Made by a program: the position numbers and the translations under genes | Assembly: GCF_002776525.5 (NCBI RefSeq) | Contig: NC_045434.1 | Span: forward strand, 115,860,150-115,924,149 | Reading direction: 5' to 3' | Length of the DNA: 64,000 nt | From: Piliocolobus tephrosceles | Lineage: Eukaryota; Chordata; Mammalia; Primates; Cercopithecidae | Shown here: one piece after another, positions 12,573 through 24,289 of the stretch | How the letters are laid out: each line of letters opens with the position of its first letter | Numbering within the stretch: position 1 is the stretch's first letter | Notes under the pieces: generated by a model | Told to the model about the DNA's origin: nothing | Seen by the model: the letters and a program-made list of their open reading frames with translations, nothing else | Databases searched by the model: none

Positions 12573-12592
12573 AAAGAATATAATATATATTA
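12573..12592 (+). repeat. Right target-site duplication of the MATR3 retrocopy
   Basis: The 20-mer aaagaatataatatatatta follows the A-rich tail directly and pairs with 8204-8223. The ancient L1M text resumes immediately after it. Confidence 0.85.
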
Positions 12593-12906
12593 AGAAAAAT
12601 TAACAGTATTTCAGAAACCTGTGAGACAAAGAATCTAATTTTAAAAATGGGCAAAGGATATGAACACTTCACTGGAGAAGATATCTCAGTTTTAATAAGT
12701 ACAGGAGAAGATGCTCAAAATAATTAATCATTAAGAAAATGCAAATTTGAACTATAATGAGCTAGCATTATATACCTATGAGAATGAGACACAAGATATC
12801 TCTTCTCATATGCTTAATAGAAAAGACAAATATAATAAGTGTGAATAATGTGGAGAAACCACAACCTTCACTCATTGCTTTTGGGAATATTCAGTGATTC
12901 AGTCAT
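12593..12906 (+). mobile_element. Ancient L1M element, continuation into ORF2 3' region
   Basis: After the retrocopy the L1M ORF1-region text resumes briefly ('cagaaacctgtgagaca'). It then jumps at about 12640 to the ORF2 C-terminal region ('atgggcaaaggatatgaaca', 'gtggagaaaccacaacc'), so the old element itself has a large internal deletion. It is interrupted by an AluY at 12907 and continues to about 13345. Confidence 0.65.
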
Positions 12907-13211
12907 TTTTTTTTTTTTTTTTTTTTTTTGAGACGGAGTCTCGCTCTGCCGCCAGGGCTGGAGTGCAGTGGCCGGATCTCAGCTCACTGCAAGCTCCGCC
13001 TCCCGGGTTCCCGCCATTCTCCTGCCTCAGCCTCCTGAGTAGCTGGGACTACAGGCGCCCGCCACCTCGCCCAGCTAGATTTTTGTATTTTTTGGTAGAG
13101 ACGGGGTTTCACCGTGTTAGCCAGGATGGTCTCCATCTCCTGTCCTCGTGATCCGCCCGTCTCGGCCTCCCAAAGTGCTGGGATTACAGGCTTGAGCCAC
13201 CGCGCCCGGCC
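12907..13211 (-). mobile_element. AluY (Old World monkey type), antisense
   Basis: Full length, oligo-T on the left, with a perfect 11-bp target duplication gattcagtcat at 12896-12906 and 13212-13222. It is very similar to the Alu at 11188-11490 (shared 'gggttcccgccattct' and 'cagctagatttttg'), in the same orientation and about 1.7 kb away. Confidence 0.95.
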
Positions 13212-13222
13212 GATTCAGTCAT

Positions 13223-13345
13223 CTTAAAAAAAGTTTCACATTTGTCCAAAAAATTAAATATAAATTTACCATATATCCCTTAGTAAATGCCCCTTTATTC
13301 AATTTTTGGGATTTCCACAAAAGAAATAAAAATATATGTCCATAG
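13223..13345 (+). mobile_element. Ancient L1M ORF2 remnant, last piece
   Basis: Continues the ORF2 3' text broken by the AluY ('tttaccatatatcccttagt'). It fades out before 13366. Confidence 0.5.
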
Positions 13346-13365
13346 AACAACCTTGTATTTCACTG

Positions 13366-13912
13366 TTTGTATTAGGGTCCTCTAGAGGGACAGAACTAAT
13401 AAGATATGTATGTATATGATAGGGAGTTTATTAAGGAAGATTGACTTACACAAACGCAAGGTAAAGTCCCATGATAGTCTGCTTGCAAGTTGAGGAGCAA
13501 GGAAGCCTCTAGTGGCTCAGTCTGAATCCCAAAACCTCATAAGTACTGAAGCCAACATTGGAGCCTTCAGTCTGTGGGCAAAGGATCGAGAGCCCCTGTT
13601 GGTGTAAGTACAAGAGCCCAAATGCCGAAGGACTTGGGGTCTGATGTTTGAGGGCAGGAAGCATTTGACAGGGGAGAAATAGGAAGGCCAGAAGACTCAG
13701 CAAGTCTACTATTCCATCTTCTCCTGCTTGCTTTATTCTAGCCATGCTGGCAGCTGATTAGATGGTGCCCATCCAAATTGAGAGTGAGTCTGCCTCTCTC
13801 AGTCCACTGACTCAAATGTTAATCTCTTTGGAAATAACTCACAGACACACCCAGGAACAGTACTTTGCATCTTTCGATCCAATCAAGTTGATACTCAGTA
13901 TTAACCATCACA
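13366..13912 (-). mobile_element. Interspersed repeat copy, antisense (family uncertain)
   Basis: The stretch from 'attagggtcctctagaggga' to 'tcagtattaaccatcaca' matches a very common primate interspersed repeat that reads 'tgtgatggttaat...' on the minus strand. The element class (old L1 3' end or other) is not certain from memory. Long blocks such as 'cagctgattagatggtgccc' and 'cagacacacccaggaac' are well conserved. No reading frame of interest. Confidence 0.7.
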
Positions 13913-13992
13913 GTATCCAAAATAGTATTGTTTCTTACAGCTCCATAAAAGGCATTATCCAAATTATCAATATTCATTTCAAACATTTCATT

Positions 13993-14232
13993 CATGAAAT
14001 ACTCATCTACTTAACTCAATTAAACTCAAAAACATACAATTGTTTATAAGGAGATCTGTTTTCACTATAATGAAAAGCATTTGACATGAAAAAATAGTCC
14101 AAAAAACTTCAGTAAAGTAAAATATTTTTAAATTAGGTACTTATATTTTTTGTACTTACCATAATCCTTAAATTGCTAGAACTTTTAAGTAAAGTGGGAG
14201 TGGTGACTTACACCTTAATTCCAGCACTTTGG
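13993..14232 (+). repeat. Left arm of a 240-bp inverted repeat
   Basis: Reverse-complementary to 16042-16280 at roughly 90% or better by eye, with landmarks 'ataaggagatctgtt' and 'aaattgctagaacttttaag'. The arm ends with the first ~40 bases of an Alu head in sense orientation ('ggagtggtgacttacacctt' to 'ccagcactttgg'). The rest of that Alu is present only at the other arm. Confidence 0.9.
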
Positions 14233-14450
14233 AAGGTAAGTGGATGAACTGGTAAGTGGATGAACAAAACATGGCATAACTAAATGATAGTGCATTATTA
14301 AGCAATAACAAGAATAAATTATGGATACATTGTGTTATATGAATGAATCTCAGAAACATTAAGTGAAAGGAGCCAGGTGCAAAGAACTCTCATATGATAA
14401 CTTTTTAATAAAATGTCCAGAAAGGCAGATTTATATAAACAAAAAGCAGA

Positions 14451-15100
14451 GAGAAGAATCAAATAGACATAATAAAAAATGATAAAGGGGATATCACCAC
14501 CGATCCCACAGAAATACAAACTACCATCAGAGAATACTATAAACACCTCTACTCAAATAGACTAGAAAATATAGAAGAAATGGACAAATTCCTGGACACA
14601 TACACCCTCTCAAGACTAAACCAGGAAGAAGTTGAACACATATGTTTATTGCTGCACTATTCACAATAGCAAAGATTTGGAATCAACCGAAATGTCCCTC
14701 AATGATAGAGTGAATTAAGAAAATGTGGCAGATATACACCATAGAGTAGTATGCAGCCATAAAAAAAGGATGAGTTCACGTCCTTTGTAGGGATATGGAT
14801 GAAGCTGGAAACCATCATTCTCAGAAAATTATTGCAAGAACAGAAAACCAGACACCACATGTTCTCTCTCATAGGTGGGAATTGAACAATGAGAACACTT
14901 GGACACAGGATGGGGAACATCACACACCGGGGCCTGTTGTGGGGTGGGGGAAGAGGGGAGGGATAACATTAGGAGAAATACCTAATGTAAATGACGAGTT
15001 AATGGGTGCAGCACACCAACATGGCACATGTATACATATGTAACAAACCTGCACGTTGTGCACATGTACCCTAGAACTTGAAGTATAATTACGAAAAAAA
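14451..15100 (+). mobile_element. L1PA-like element, 5'-truncated and internally deleted
   Basis: Begins in mid ORF2 ('gataaaggggatatcaccac'). At about 14636 it jumps to the ORF2 C-terminal region ('cacatatgtttattgctgca') and runs through the 3'UTR to an A tail. A 10-bp target duplication aaaaagcaga lies at 14441-14450 and 15101-15110. Only about 650 bp are left, and the missing internal piece is more than 2 kb of ORF2. It sits inside the spacer of the 13993/16042 inverted repeat. Confidence 0.88.
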
Positions 15101-15110
15101 AAAAAGCAGA

Positions 15111-15797
15111 TTAGGGGTTGCCTCTGGTTCAGGATAGAACAGGAACTGACTAAAAAGGCACAGAAATGAACTTTTTTGTGTGATGTAAATCTTCTAAAAC
15201 TGGACTGTGGAGATCATTTTGTCAATCTATAAATTCTCTAAATGTCACTGATTTTCAATGAGGGAATTTTATGGTATGTAAATTATACCTCAATCAAGAT
15301 ATATAAAAATGAAAACATCCAAATAAAAGGAAAACAATTTGAACATGCCATGACTCAGAATATAGCTATTTACATACTTTCTCTGAGAAAAATCATTAAA
15401 TATGTATATACATGAAATGAAAATTCAGTCAGAAGAGAAATCCTGTGGGAAGGAAGAATAAATGATACAGGAGATTATGTAAAATACTCCCCTCTGTTTT
15501 TTTATATCTTTTCATTTATCTGTCTCTAGCCTTCTGTCCACTCATCCATCCACTTTTCCATCTATATCACTATATTGAACTCTGTAGAGTACTTTCAATA
15601 ATACAGCATTTTTCTCCTATGACTACCTTCAAAAATACAATTTCATATCTTTCCTTACTCATTAGAGAAAACTTCAGCAGATCCTCTAGCTGTTGAATTA
15701 CTTTCAACTACATAAGTAGTCTAATAGATATTAAAAAGTACAAAATCTCAATAAAAACCGAAGTCTCAAGTCCACTTATAAATTCTTTATTTTATTT
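15111..15797. other. AT-rich DNA, nothing recognised
   Basis: About 690 bp without a recognisable gene or repeat. Confidence 0.5.
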
Positions 15798-16080
15798 ACT
15801 TCTTTTGAGTTGGGGTCTTGCCCTGTAACTCAGTCTGGAGTGGAGTGGCAAGATTAGGGCTCACTGCAGCCTCCAACTCCCAAGCACGTGACAATCTTCC
15901 CAGCTAAATTTGTGGAGTTTTGGTGGAGATGTGATTTGGCCATATAACTCAAACTGATCTCAATCAGATTGAGGTTGAGCCAGATCTGATCTTAGCCAGA
16001 TTGAGACTCCTGAGCTCAAGCAATCCACCTGCCTTGGCCTCCCAAAGTGCTGGAATTAAGGTGTAAGTCACCACTCCCGC
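15798..16080 (-). mobile_element. Old Alu (J-like), antisense, with local rearrangement
   Basis: Degenerate Alu text ('gggtcttgccctgtaactca', 'ggctcactgcagcctccaac', 'ggcctcccaaagtgctggaa'). Between 15950 and 16010 an extra ~50 bp with self-similar pieces ('ctcaatcagattgaggttga', 'ttagccagattgagac') interrupts the right half. Its head lies in the right arm of the inverted repeat. Confidence 0.85.
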
Positions 16081-16280
16081 TTACTTAAAAGTTCTAGCAA
16101 TTTAAGGATTATGGTACGTATAAAAAATATAAGTACCTAATTTAAAAATATTTTACTTTACTGAAGTTGTTTGGACTATTTTTGCATGTCAAATGCTTTT
16201 AATCATAGTGAGAACAGATCTCCTTATAAGCAATTGCATATTTTTTAGTTTAATTGAATTAAGTAGATGAGAATTTCATG
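16042..16280 (-). repeat. Right arm of the 240-bp inverted repeat
   Basis: Partner of 13993-14232. This side carries the complete Alu, so it is probably the original and the left arm the copy. The spacer is about 1.8 kb. Confidence 0.9.
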
Positions 16281-16765
16281 ATCAAATTTAGATTTTCTAG
16301 AAAGGATAGCCTTAATATTAGAAATTCAAACACATAATTCATTCCATCAAATTATTATTTTTAAAATAGAACAATTAGAGCTGTCTGTATTCCATATATA
16401 GTAAAGAGTTAATGGTTTTTTAGAAATAACCTGTTTGTTTTAACCAGAGAGCAAATGAATCATCATGGTACGAAAAAAAAGCTAATAGCTTCTTTAGAAT
16501 TTAGGGAAAACATGTACTGAATGAATCTCTTTGACATTCACTAACTCTGTATCTAAGACCACTAGACACTGGTAATAACATAACCTAATTTTGTTCAAAG
16601 CTTCAGCCTAAGAAAAAAATCATACTGAATTATAGCAAAAGAGAAGAATGGGATCTACTGAAATATTTTCCTCCAGACTAAACTCTTAGTCTCAGCCTCA
16701 GACCTACAATTTTGTTATAGATTTTACTGGATTTAATGGAGAAAACAAAGTTAAAGGAGCATTGT
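16281..16765. other. AT-rich DNA, nothing recognised
   Basis: No gene or repeat identified. Confidence 0.5.
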
Positions 16766-17075
16766 TTTGGTTTTCTACTTTTGCATAACAAATGTACCCA
16801 AGACATAGAGGCTTAAAAAATCACATTTATTATCTCCCCATTTCTATGATCAGGAATCCAGACATGATTTAGTGGGACACTCTGTTGTAGGGTTTCTCAC
16901 AAGGATGCAAATATAACATTGGCGGGGCTATGATCTCATTAAAAGGCACAGCAAACTCGCTCATATGGTTGTTATTCCTCAAGGATTATTGTAATTAAGG
17001 ACACAAATTCCTTGCTGGCTGTTGGCCGGAGGCCACCTTAAGTTCCTTGTGACATGGATCTCTCCATACAACACA
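16766..17075 (-). mobile_element. Old interspersed repeat remnant (family not named)
   Basis: The series 'ttttgcataacaaatgtacc', 'atagaggcttaaaaa', 'ttgctggctgttggccggag' and 'catggatctctccatac' follows a common primate repeat in order but is diverged and has gaps. I could not assign the family; the orientation given is a guess. Confidence 0.45.
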
Positions 17076-17354
17076 GTGTGATATAGAAAGTGTGAGCAAA
17101 CAGAGGCACAGTTTTTATAGACGTGTTTCAGAAGTGAAATGACAAATTTGTCATATCTTATTTTTAAAAGCAAGTTACAAGGTCTGGCCCACACATGAGT
17201 GGAGTGGATTGTATGAATGCATTGGATACCAAAAAGCAAGCAAGAATTATTGGGAGTCATTTTGAAGCTGATTAGCATAAACCCCTGTGATAATAAAATT
17301 TAGTACCTATTTCCTAGGCATTCTTGGTACCCTGTATCTAGATAGAGTGTCTTC

Positions 17355-17555
17355 ATCCATGTAGACGGCTATAGTAAAAATACCGTAGACTGAGTGGCTT
17401 ATAAACAGAAACTTATATTTCATAGTTCTGGAGGGCAGGGAGTCTAAGAACAAGGTTTCAGCAGGTTTGATGTTTGGTGAGGGTGTGCTTCCTGGTTCAC
17501 ACATGAGTACCTTCTCACTATGTCCTCACTTTACAGAAGGGGCAAGCCAGCTTTT
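17355..17555 (-). mobile_element. MLT1-like MaLR LTR fragment, antisense
   Basis: 'agactgagtggcttataaac', 'catagttctggagggcag' and 'gtgcttcctggttcacac' match the antisense of MLT1-type ERVL-MaLR LTRs. It is partial at both ends. Confidence 0.65.
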
Positions 17556-17880
17556 AACTCAACTTGTAGAAGTTAATTTTCATATTTATTAAAATATTAA
17601 TTTTGTTATATGTATTTATACTCATATCCAATTAATAGTTTAAAGTTTTATCATGAATTGATTTTTTGAAATTATTTCAAATACTGTATTTCTATCATGA
17701 TTTTCCCAAATTGTTTTCTTCTCTTTGATTTGATCTATCTAAAAGACTCATTATTATTTTTTGAAATCTATAATTTTTCAATCTCCTATTAATTCACTTT
17801 TATGATATAGGACTTGTATTTACAAATGATTGTGTTTGATCCGAAAAGTTATATTTCTGTGTACTATAATGTACCCAGTG

Positions 17881-20800
17881 GGCTGGCAAGATGGGTGAAT
17901 AGGAACAGCTCCAGTCTGCAGCTCCCAGCAAGATCAATGCGGAAGGCAGGTGATTTCTACATTTATAACTGAGGTACCTGGATCATCTCATTGGGACTGG
18001 TTGGACAGTGGGTGTAGCCCACGGAGGGGGAGTTGAAGCAGGGTGGGGCATTGCCTCACCCAGGAAGCACAAGGGGTTGGAGAATTTTCCTCCCCTAGAC
18101 AAGGGAAGCCATAAGAGACTGTACTGGGAGGAATGGTCCACTCTGACACAGATGCTGCGCTCTTCCCACAGTTTCACAGAATATACCTTCTTCTCAGCAC
18201 CACATCACACTTATTCCAAAAGTGACCACATAATTGGAAGTAAAACACTCTTCAGCAAATGTAAAAGAAAGGAAATCATAAAAAAACATCTCTCAGACCA
18301 CAGCACAATCAAATTAGAACTCAGATTAAGAAACTCACTCAAAAACACACAGCTATATGAAAATGGAACAACGTGCTCCTGAATGACTACTGGGTAAATA
18401 ATGAAATTAAGACAGAAATAAAGACGCTCTTTGAAACCAATGAGAACAAAGACACAACATACCAGAATCTCTGGTACACATTTCAAGCAGTGTGTAGAGG
18501 GAAATTATAGCACTAAATGCCCACAAGAGAAAGTAGGAAAGATCTAAAACTGACACCCTAACATCACATTTAAAAGAACAAGAGAAAGAGGGCAAACAAA
18601 TTCAAAAGTTAGCAGAGGCAAGAAATAACTAAGGTTAGAGCAGAACTTAAGGCCACAGAGACCAAAAAAAAAAAAAAAAAAGCACTTCAAAAAAATCAAT
18701 GAATCCATGAATCCGGAGCTGGTTTTTTGGAAAGACCATCAAAATAGATACACCACCAGCCAAACAAATAAAAAAGAAAAGAGAAAAAATCAAATAGATG
18801 CAATAAAAATGATAAAGGGGATATCACCACTGATCCCACAGAAATACAAACTACCATCAGAGAATACTATAAACACCTCTATGCAAATAAACTAAAAAAT
18901 CTAGAAGAAATGGATAAGATCCTGGACACATACACCCTCCCAAGACTAAACCAAGAAGGAGTTGAATACCTTAATAGACCAATAACAAGCTCTGAAACTG
19001 AGGCAACAATTAATAGCCTACCAACCAAAAATGTCCAGAACCTGAGGCAACATCTAATAGCCTACCAACCAATAAAAAGTCCAGAACCAGGTGGATTCAT
19101 AGCCAAATTCTACCAGAGATACAAAGATGGGTTGGTACCATTCCTTCTGAAACTATTCCAAACAATAGAAAAAGAAAGAATCCTCCCTAACTCATTTTAT
19201 GAGACCAGCATTATCCTAATACCAAACCTGACAGAGACACAACAAAAAGATTAAATTTCAGGCCAATATCTCTGATGAACATTGATGTTAACATCCTCAA
19301 TAAAATACTGGTAAACTGAATCCAGCAGCACATCAAAAATCTTGCTCACCATGATCAAGTCAGCTTCATCCCAGCAATGAAAGACTTGTTCAACATATGC
19401 AAATCAATAAAATAATCCATCACATAAACAGAACCAATGACAAAAACCACTCAATCATCTCAACAGAGGCAGAAAAGGCCTTCCACAAAATTCAACAGTG
19501 CTTCATGCTAAAAACTGTCAATAAACTAGGTATTGATGGAACTTATATCAAAATAATAAGAGCTATTTATGACAAATCCACAGCCAATATCATACTGAAA
19601 GGGTAAAAACGGGAAGCATTCCCTTTGAAAACCAGCACAAGACAAGGATGTCCTCTCTCACCACTCCTATTCAACATAGTATTGGAAGTTCTGGCCAGGG
19701 CAATCAGGCAAGAGAAAGAAATAAAAGGTAATAAACTAGGAAAAGTGGAAGTCAAATTGTCTCTGTTTGCAGATGACATGATTGCATATTTAGAAAAACC
19801 CCATCATCTCAGCCCAAAATCTCCTTCAGCTGATAGATAACTTCAGCCATCTCAGGATGCAAAATCAATGTGCCAAAATCACAAGCATTCCTATAGACCA
19901 ATAACAGACAAAGAGCCAAATCATGAGTGAACTCCCATTTATAACTGCTGCAAAGAGAATAAAATACCTAGGAATACAACTTACAAGAGGTGTGAAGGCC
20001 CTCTCAAAGGAGAACTACAAACCACTGCTCAAGGAAATAAGAGAGGACACAAAGAAATGGAAAATCATTCCTTACTCATGGGTAGGAGGAATCAATATCG
20101 TGAAAATGGCCATACTGCCCAAAATAATTTATAGATTCATTGCTATCCCCATCAAGCTACCACTGACTTTCTTCACAGAATTGGAAAAAAATGACTTTAA
20201 ATTTCATATGGAATCAAAAAAGAGCCCATGTAGCCAAAATAATCCTAAGCACAAAGAACAAAGCTGGAGGCATCATGCTACTTGACTTCAAGCTATACTA
20301 CAAGGCTATAGTAACAAAAAAAAAAGCATGGTACTGGTACTAAAACAAATATATAGACCAATGGAACAGAACAGAGCCCTCAGAAATAACACCACACAGC
20401 TACAACCATCTGATCTTTGACAAACCTGACAAAAACAAGCAATGAGGAAAGGATTCCCTATTTAATAATATGCAGAAAACTGAAAGTAGACCCCTCCCTT
20501 ACACTTTATACAAAAATTTACTCAAGATGGATTAATGACTAACACAAGAACAGTAAGATTTAAAGCCATAAAAACTCTAGAGGAAAACTTAGGCAATACC
20601 ATTCAGGATATAGGCATGGGCAAAGACTTCATGACTAAAACACCAAAGCAATGGCAACAAAAGCCAAAATTGACAAATGGGATCTAATTAAACTAAGGAG
20701 CTTCTGCACAGCAAAATAAACTATTATAAGAGTGAATGGGCAACCTATAAAATGGGAGAAAAATTTTGCAATCTATCTATCTGACAAAAGGTTAATATTC

Positions 20801-21692
20801 AGAATCTACAAAGAACTTAAATTTAAACGAAAAAATCAAATGACCCCATCAAAAAGTGGCTGAAGGATATGAACAGACACTTCTCAAAAGAAGACATTTA
20901 TGCAGCCGACAAACATATAAAAAAAAGCTCATCATCACTGGTCATTAGAGAAATGCAAATCAAAACCACAATGGGATACCAACTCATGCCAGTTAGAATG
21001 GCGATCATTAAAAAGTCAGGAAACAACAGACGATGGAGAGGATGTGGAGAAATGGGAATGCTTTAACACTGTTGGTGGGAGTGTAAATTAGTTCAATCAT
21101 TGTGGAAGACAATGTGGCAATTCCTCAAGGATCTAGCACTAGAAATACCATTTGACCCAGCAAGCACATTACTGGGTATATTCCCAAAGGATTATCAATC
21201 ATTCTACTATAAAGACACATGCAAACATATGTTTATTGTGGCACTGTTCACAATAGCAAAGACTTGTAACCAACCCAAATACCCACCAATGATAGACTGG
21301 GTAAAGAAAGTGTGGCACATATATACCATGGAATACTATGTAGCCATAAAAAAGGATGAGTTCATGTCCTTTGCAGGGACGTGGATGAAGCTGGAAACCA
21401 TCTTTCTCAGCAAACTAACACAAGAACAGAAAACCAAACACTGCATGTTCTTACTCATAAGTGGGAGTTAAACAAAGAGAACACATGGATACAGGGAAGG
21501 GAACATCACATAACAGGACCTGTTGGGGGCTTGTGGGGCTAGGACAGGGATAGCTTTAAGAGGAATATCTAACGTAGATGAAGGGTTGATGGGTGCAACA
21601 AACCACCATGGCACGAGTATACGTAGGTAACAAGCCTGCACATTCTGTACCTATACCCCAGAACTTAAAGTATAATAAAATAATAATAATAA
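17881..21692 (+). mobile_element. L1PA-like element with intact 5' start and 3' tail, internally deleted and dead
   Basis: Starts with the first bases of an L1PA 5'UTR ('gcaagatgggtgaataggaa'). At about 18171 it jumps into ORF2 inside the endonuclease domain, so the rest of the 5'UTR, all of ORF1 and the start of ORF2 are gone. ORF2 then runs to its 3' end with many stops and frameshifts. Still visible are the LSDHS motif of the endonuclease (about 18290) and the FADD motif of the reverse transcriptase (about 19767). The 3'UTR ends in 'aacttaaagtataataaaat' plus AAT repeats. A 14-bp target duplication taatgtaccca(g/a)tg lies at 17867-17880 and 21693-21706. Length is 3.8 kb against about 6 kb for a full element. 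Confidence 0.93.
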
Positions 21693-21706
21693 TAATGTAC
21701 CCAATG

Positions 21707-23299
21707 ACTGTATGCTGTATACTTTTACAAAACAATTAGGGATTTGAAAATTCAAAATGGAAAAAAAATGTTGCATATGTGGAGTTCTTTAGATTTCAGG
21801 AAATTAGGTGGACTATAAGTATAATTTAAAGACACTGGCTATATGCATTGATGCTTTATTTCTTAACATTTTTTTTTTAAAAGAACACACACATACATTT
21901 AGCAGATCATCTCCTAAACACATATAGTTGTGTTATTCCCATAAGATCACCCAATAATACATTCTCAGTTTCCTATCATATCCAAGGGACACTGTAATTT
22001 CCACTTTCAGCACTCTAGTTAAAACGACTTATTGTAAAATCTTATTAAGCATTTGTGGAGTATATTATGCTCTGCAATGAATGATTTTACCAAGTAATAA
22101 TGGAGAGAAACCTTTTAAAAAGAAAAGGTAGATTAGTAATATGCATTTAACTCCTGACAAACCAATGATCATAAAGTATCCTTTTTAACTTTTCAAATAA
22201 GTTCAAAAGAATCCTTTACCTATCTTCCAAGAAAACAAGTACTTAGTCAACAGATATATTCAGTGAAAAACAAGAAACTATAGCCCTATGTATATAACAG
22301 GATTTTTTAAATGCTTGTGTATGTATGTACTTCCTTTCAAATACAAAATGAAAAAAGTTCAAATTACAAATCAGAAGGAAGTCTTTGAGATTTTTTCAGG
22401 AGTCTTAGGGTTTATACTTTGGCAATGTTGTCTTACCTGCTTGGTAAAGATTTTTTAAATAATATTTCATTTATTTGAATATATATTTTGAAATCAGAAA
22501 AGATGCATTTTAATAATACACTAAATAGGAGAAAACAGGGTTTGGAATTGTGTTCTTATATTTAAATTATAGCTTTAACATATTTTTCATTTTAATTTGA
22601 GAAAATTAAAATAAAAACATTAATTTATTATTTAATTTAATGAAATCCATATACTAATTTTTAAAATGTATTTCCATACTTTAAAAAATTGTTATTTTTA
22701 ATTTTTATGGGTATATAGTAGATGTAAATATGTGACATGCGAGCTACTTTGATACAAACAATCATTCAAATTAAATTGTATGTTAATACATTATAAGCCT
22801 TTTGTTTTCTTCAATGGATATTTAGATGCTTCTCATCTGTAAAATTACATCAATATACATCTGCATATATCATCAATATAACTATGTAAACATTATTAAA
22901 TTTTAGTTTTCTTGCTTACAAATGGAAACAATATCTAACTGAATAATAAAAATATTTGATTATAATCTACCAAGTTTATGTTCAAATCCACTTACAAAAA
23001 TATGTCTAGATTACCAATTTCAAAGGCATTGCTTATTATGGTCCTAGATCTAGATTAAATTTGGTCTTTAAATTGATAACTGAGTTATTATTAATATATG
23101 TAATATTGATAACATAATATACAAAGATTACCAGGTAGAAGAGAGACAAAAATTAGGCCAAGATACAGAACAAGTGGTACTTGAGGAGGCAAATGATAAA
23201 TGTGTAAGAAAGTTTATTTTGCTCAAAATTTAGAAAACTATAAGATAAAATTATTTAGAAATCAGAAAAGACAATGAGATAAATTTTAAAAAGAAACAA
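21707..23299. other. AT-rich DNA, nothing firmly recognised
   Basis: A short piece at about 22690-22800 ('tttttatgggtatatagtag') may be an L1 remnant. Otherwise nothing seen. Confidence 0.5.
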
Positions 23300-23780
23300 G
23301 AGGTAAATATCTGATATGAATAAAATCAAAATGGGGAAAATATTCAAAATTTGATCCTTTGAATGATTGGATCAACAAGCTTAAAGAGAGAGAGGACCAA
23401 AAATATAATGAAAAATATAAAGAAAATTAATTATAATAAGAAAGACATCAAATATTGTGCTAATAAATTTGTAAAACTAAAGGAAATTGATGCTTTAGTA
23501 AAATATATGTAACCAAATTTGACCCAAGACAGACCAGTATCCTTAAATTGGTAATTAGATTTGGAAATGTAAATAGTCAAACTCAATATTTTAAAATAGG
23601 CATTTTGAATAGATATTTACAAAGCTGAGTTCATATGGTCTGGTAAAGAATAGATAATGCAACATGATTTCAATGATCCAGAACAGCAAAATATGCGTAA
23701 CTATCTATTCAATATTTTCCATTTTGAAAAACTAATATATAAAGTTGATAGCATGACTGATAACAATGCTAAATGAGAGA
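23300..23780 (+). mobile_element. Very old L1M ORF2 remnant
   Basis: Low-level similarity to L1M ORF2 in order ('gatcctttgaatgattgg', 'ggaaattgatgctttagtaa', 'gacccaagacagaccagt'). No frame is preserved. Confidence 0.4.
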
Positions 23781-24289
23781 AATGGCTATATTTTGCTTAT
23801 GCCTACAAATATAAATATTTTAGTTAAATATTAGCAAGTAATTTATAATCATAATATTCTATTGTTTTACTAAGATGATTTGCTTCTTCATAGGACATCC
23901 CAAATACAGCAGCTCAACAACAATAAAAGTGTACTTTTGTTAAATCGTGCAGCTCAAGTAGGTCCTTTAGTGAAACAGATAAGCAGGACAGCTATGCCCT
24001 CCGTAACACACAGCTTGTAGAGCTTACCAGATATTGTTATTTCTAGCCAGTGGGACAGGGAAAGAGAAAACTGAGGACAAGAAGCTTGTTTTTTAATGAA
24101 ATCAACTAAAAATAGAATATACCATTCTACTCATTGTCCATTAGCCTGTATTCTGTCCTAAAAACACAGTTAGCTGAAGGAAAGATTAAATAAATGTAGT
24201 GTTTGGCCAGATGGCCAATTTCACAATTTTAACTCTATGGGTTCCATTACCAAAAATGAAGAAGTGGAGACTTGATAACAATGAAAATT
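23781..24289. other. AT-rich DNA, nothing recognised
   Basis: No gene or repeat identified between the two L1M-like pieces. Confidence 0.45.

Noticed and set aside
18008..18382. Novel 124-aa protein
   Set aside because: The frame is an accident of an L1 5'UTR joined to the ORF2 endonuclease region by an internal deletion.
19625..19840. Active reverse transcriptase (FADD motif)
   Set aside because: The ORF2 it belongs to is broken into many frames and lacks its first part; it is a dead L1.
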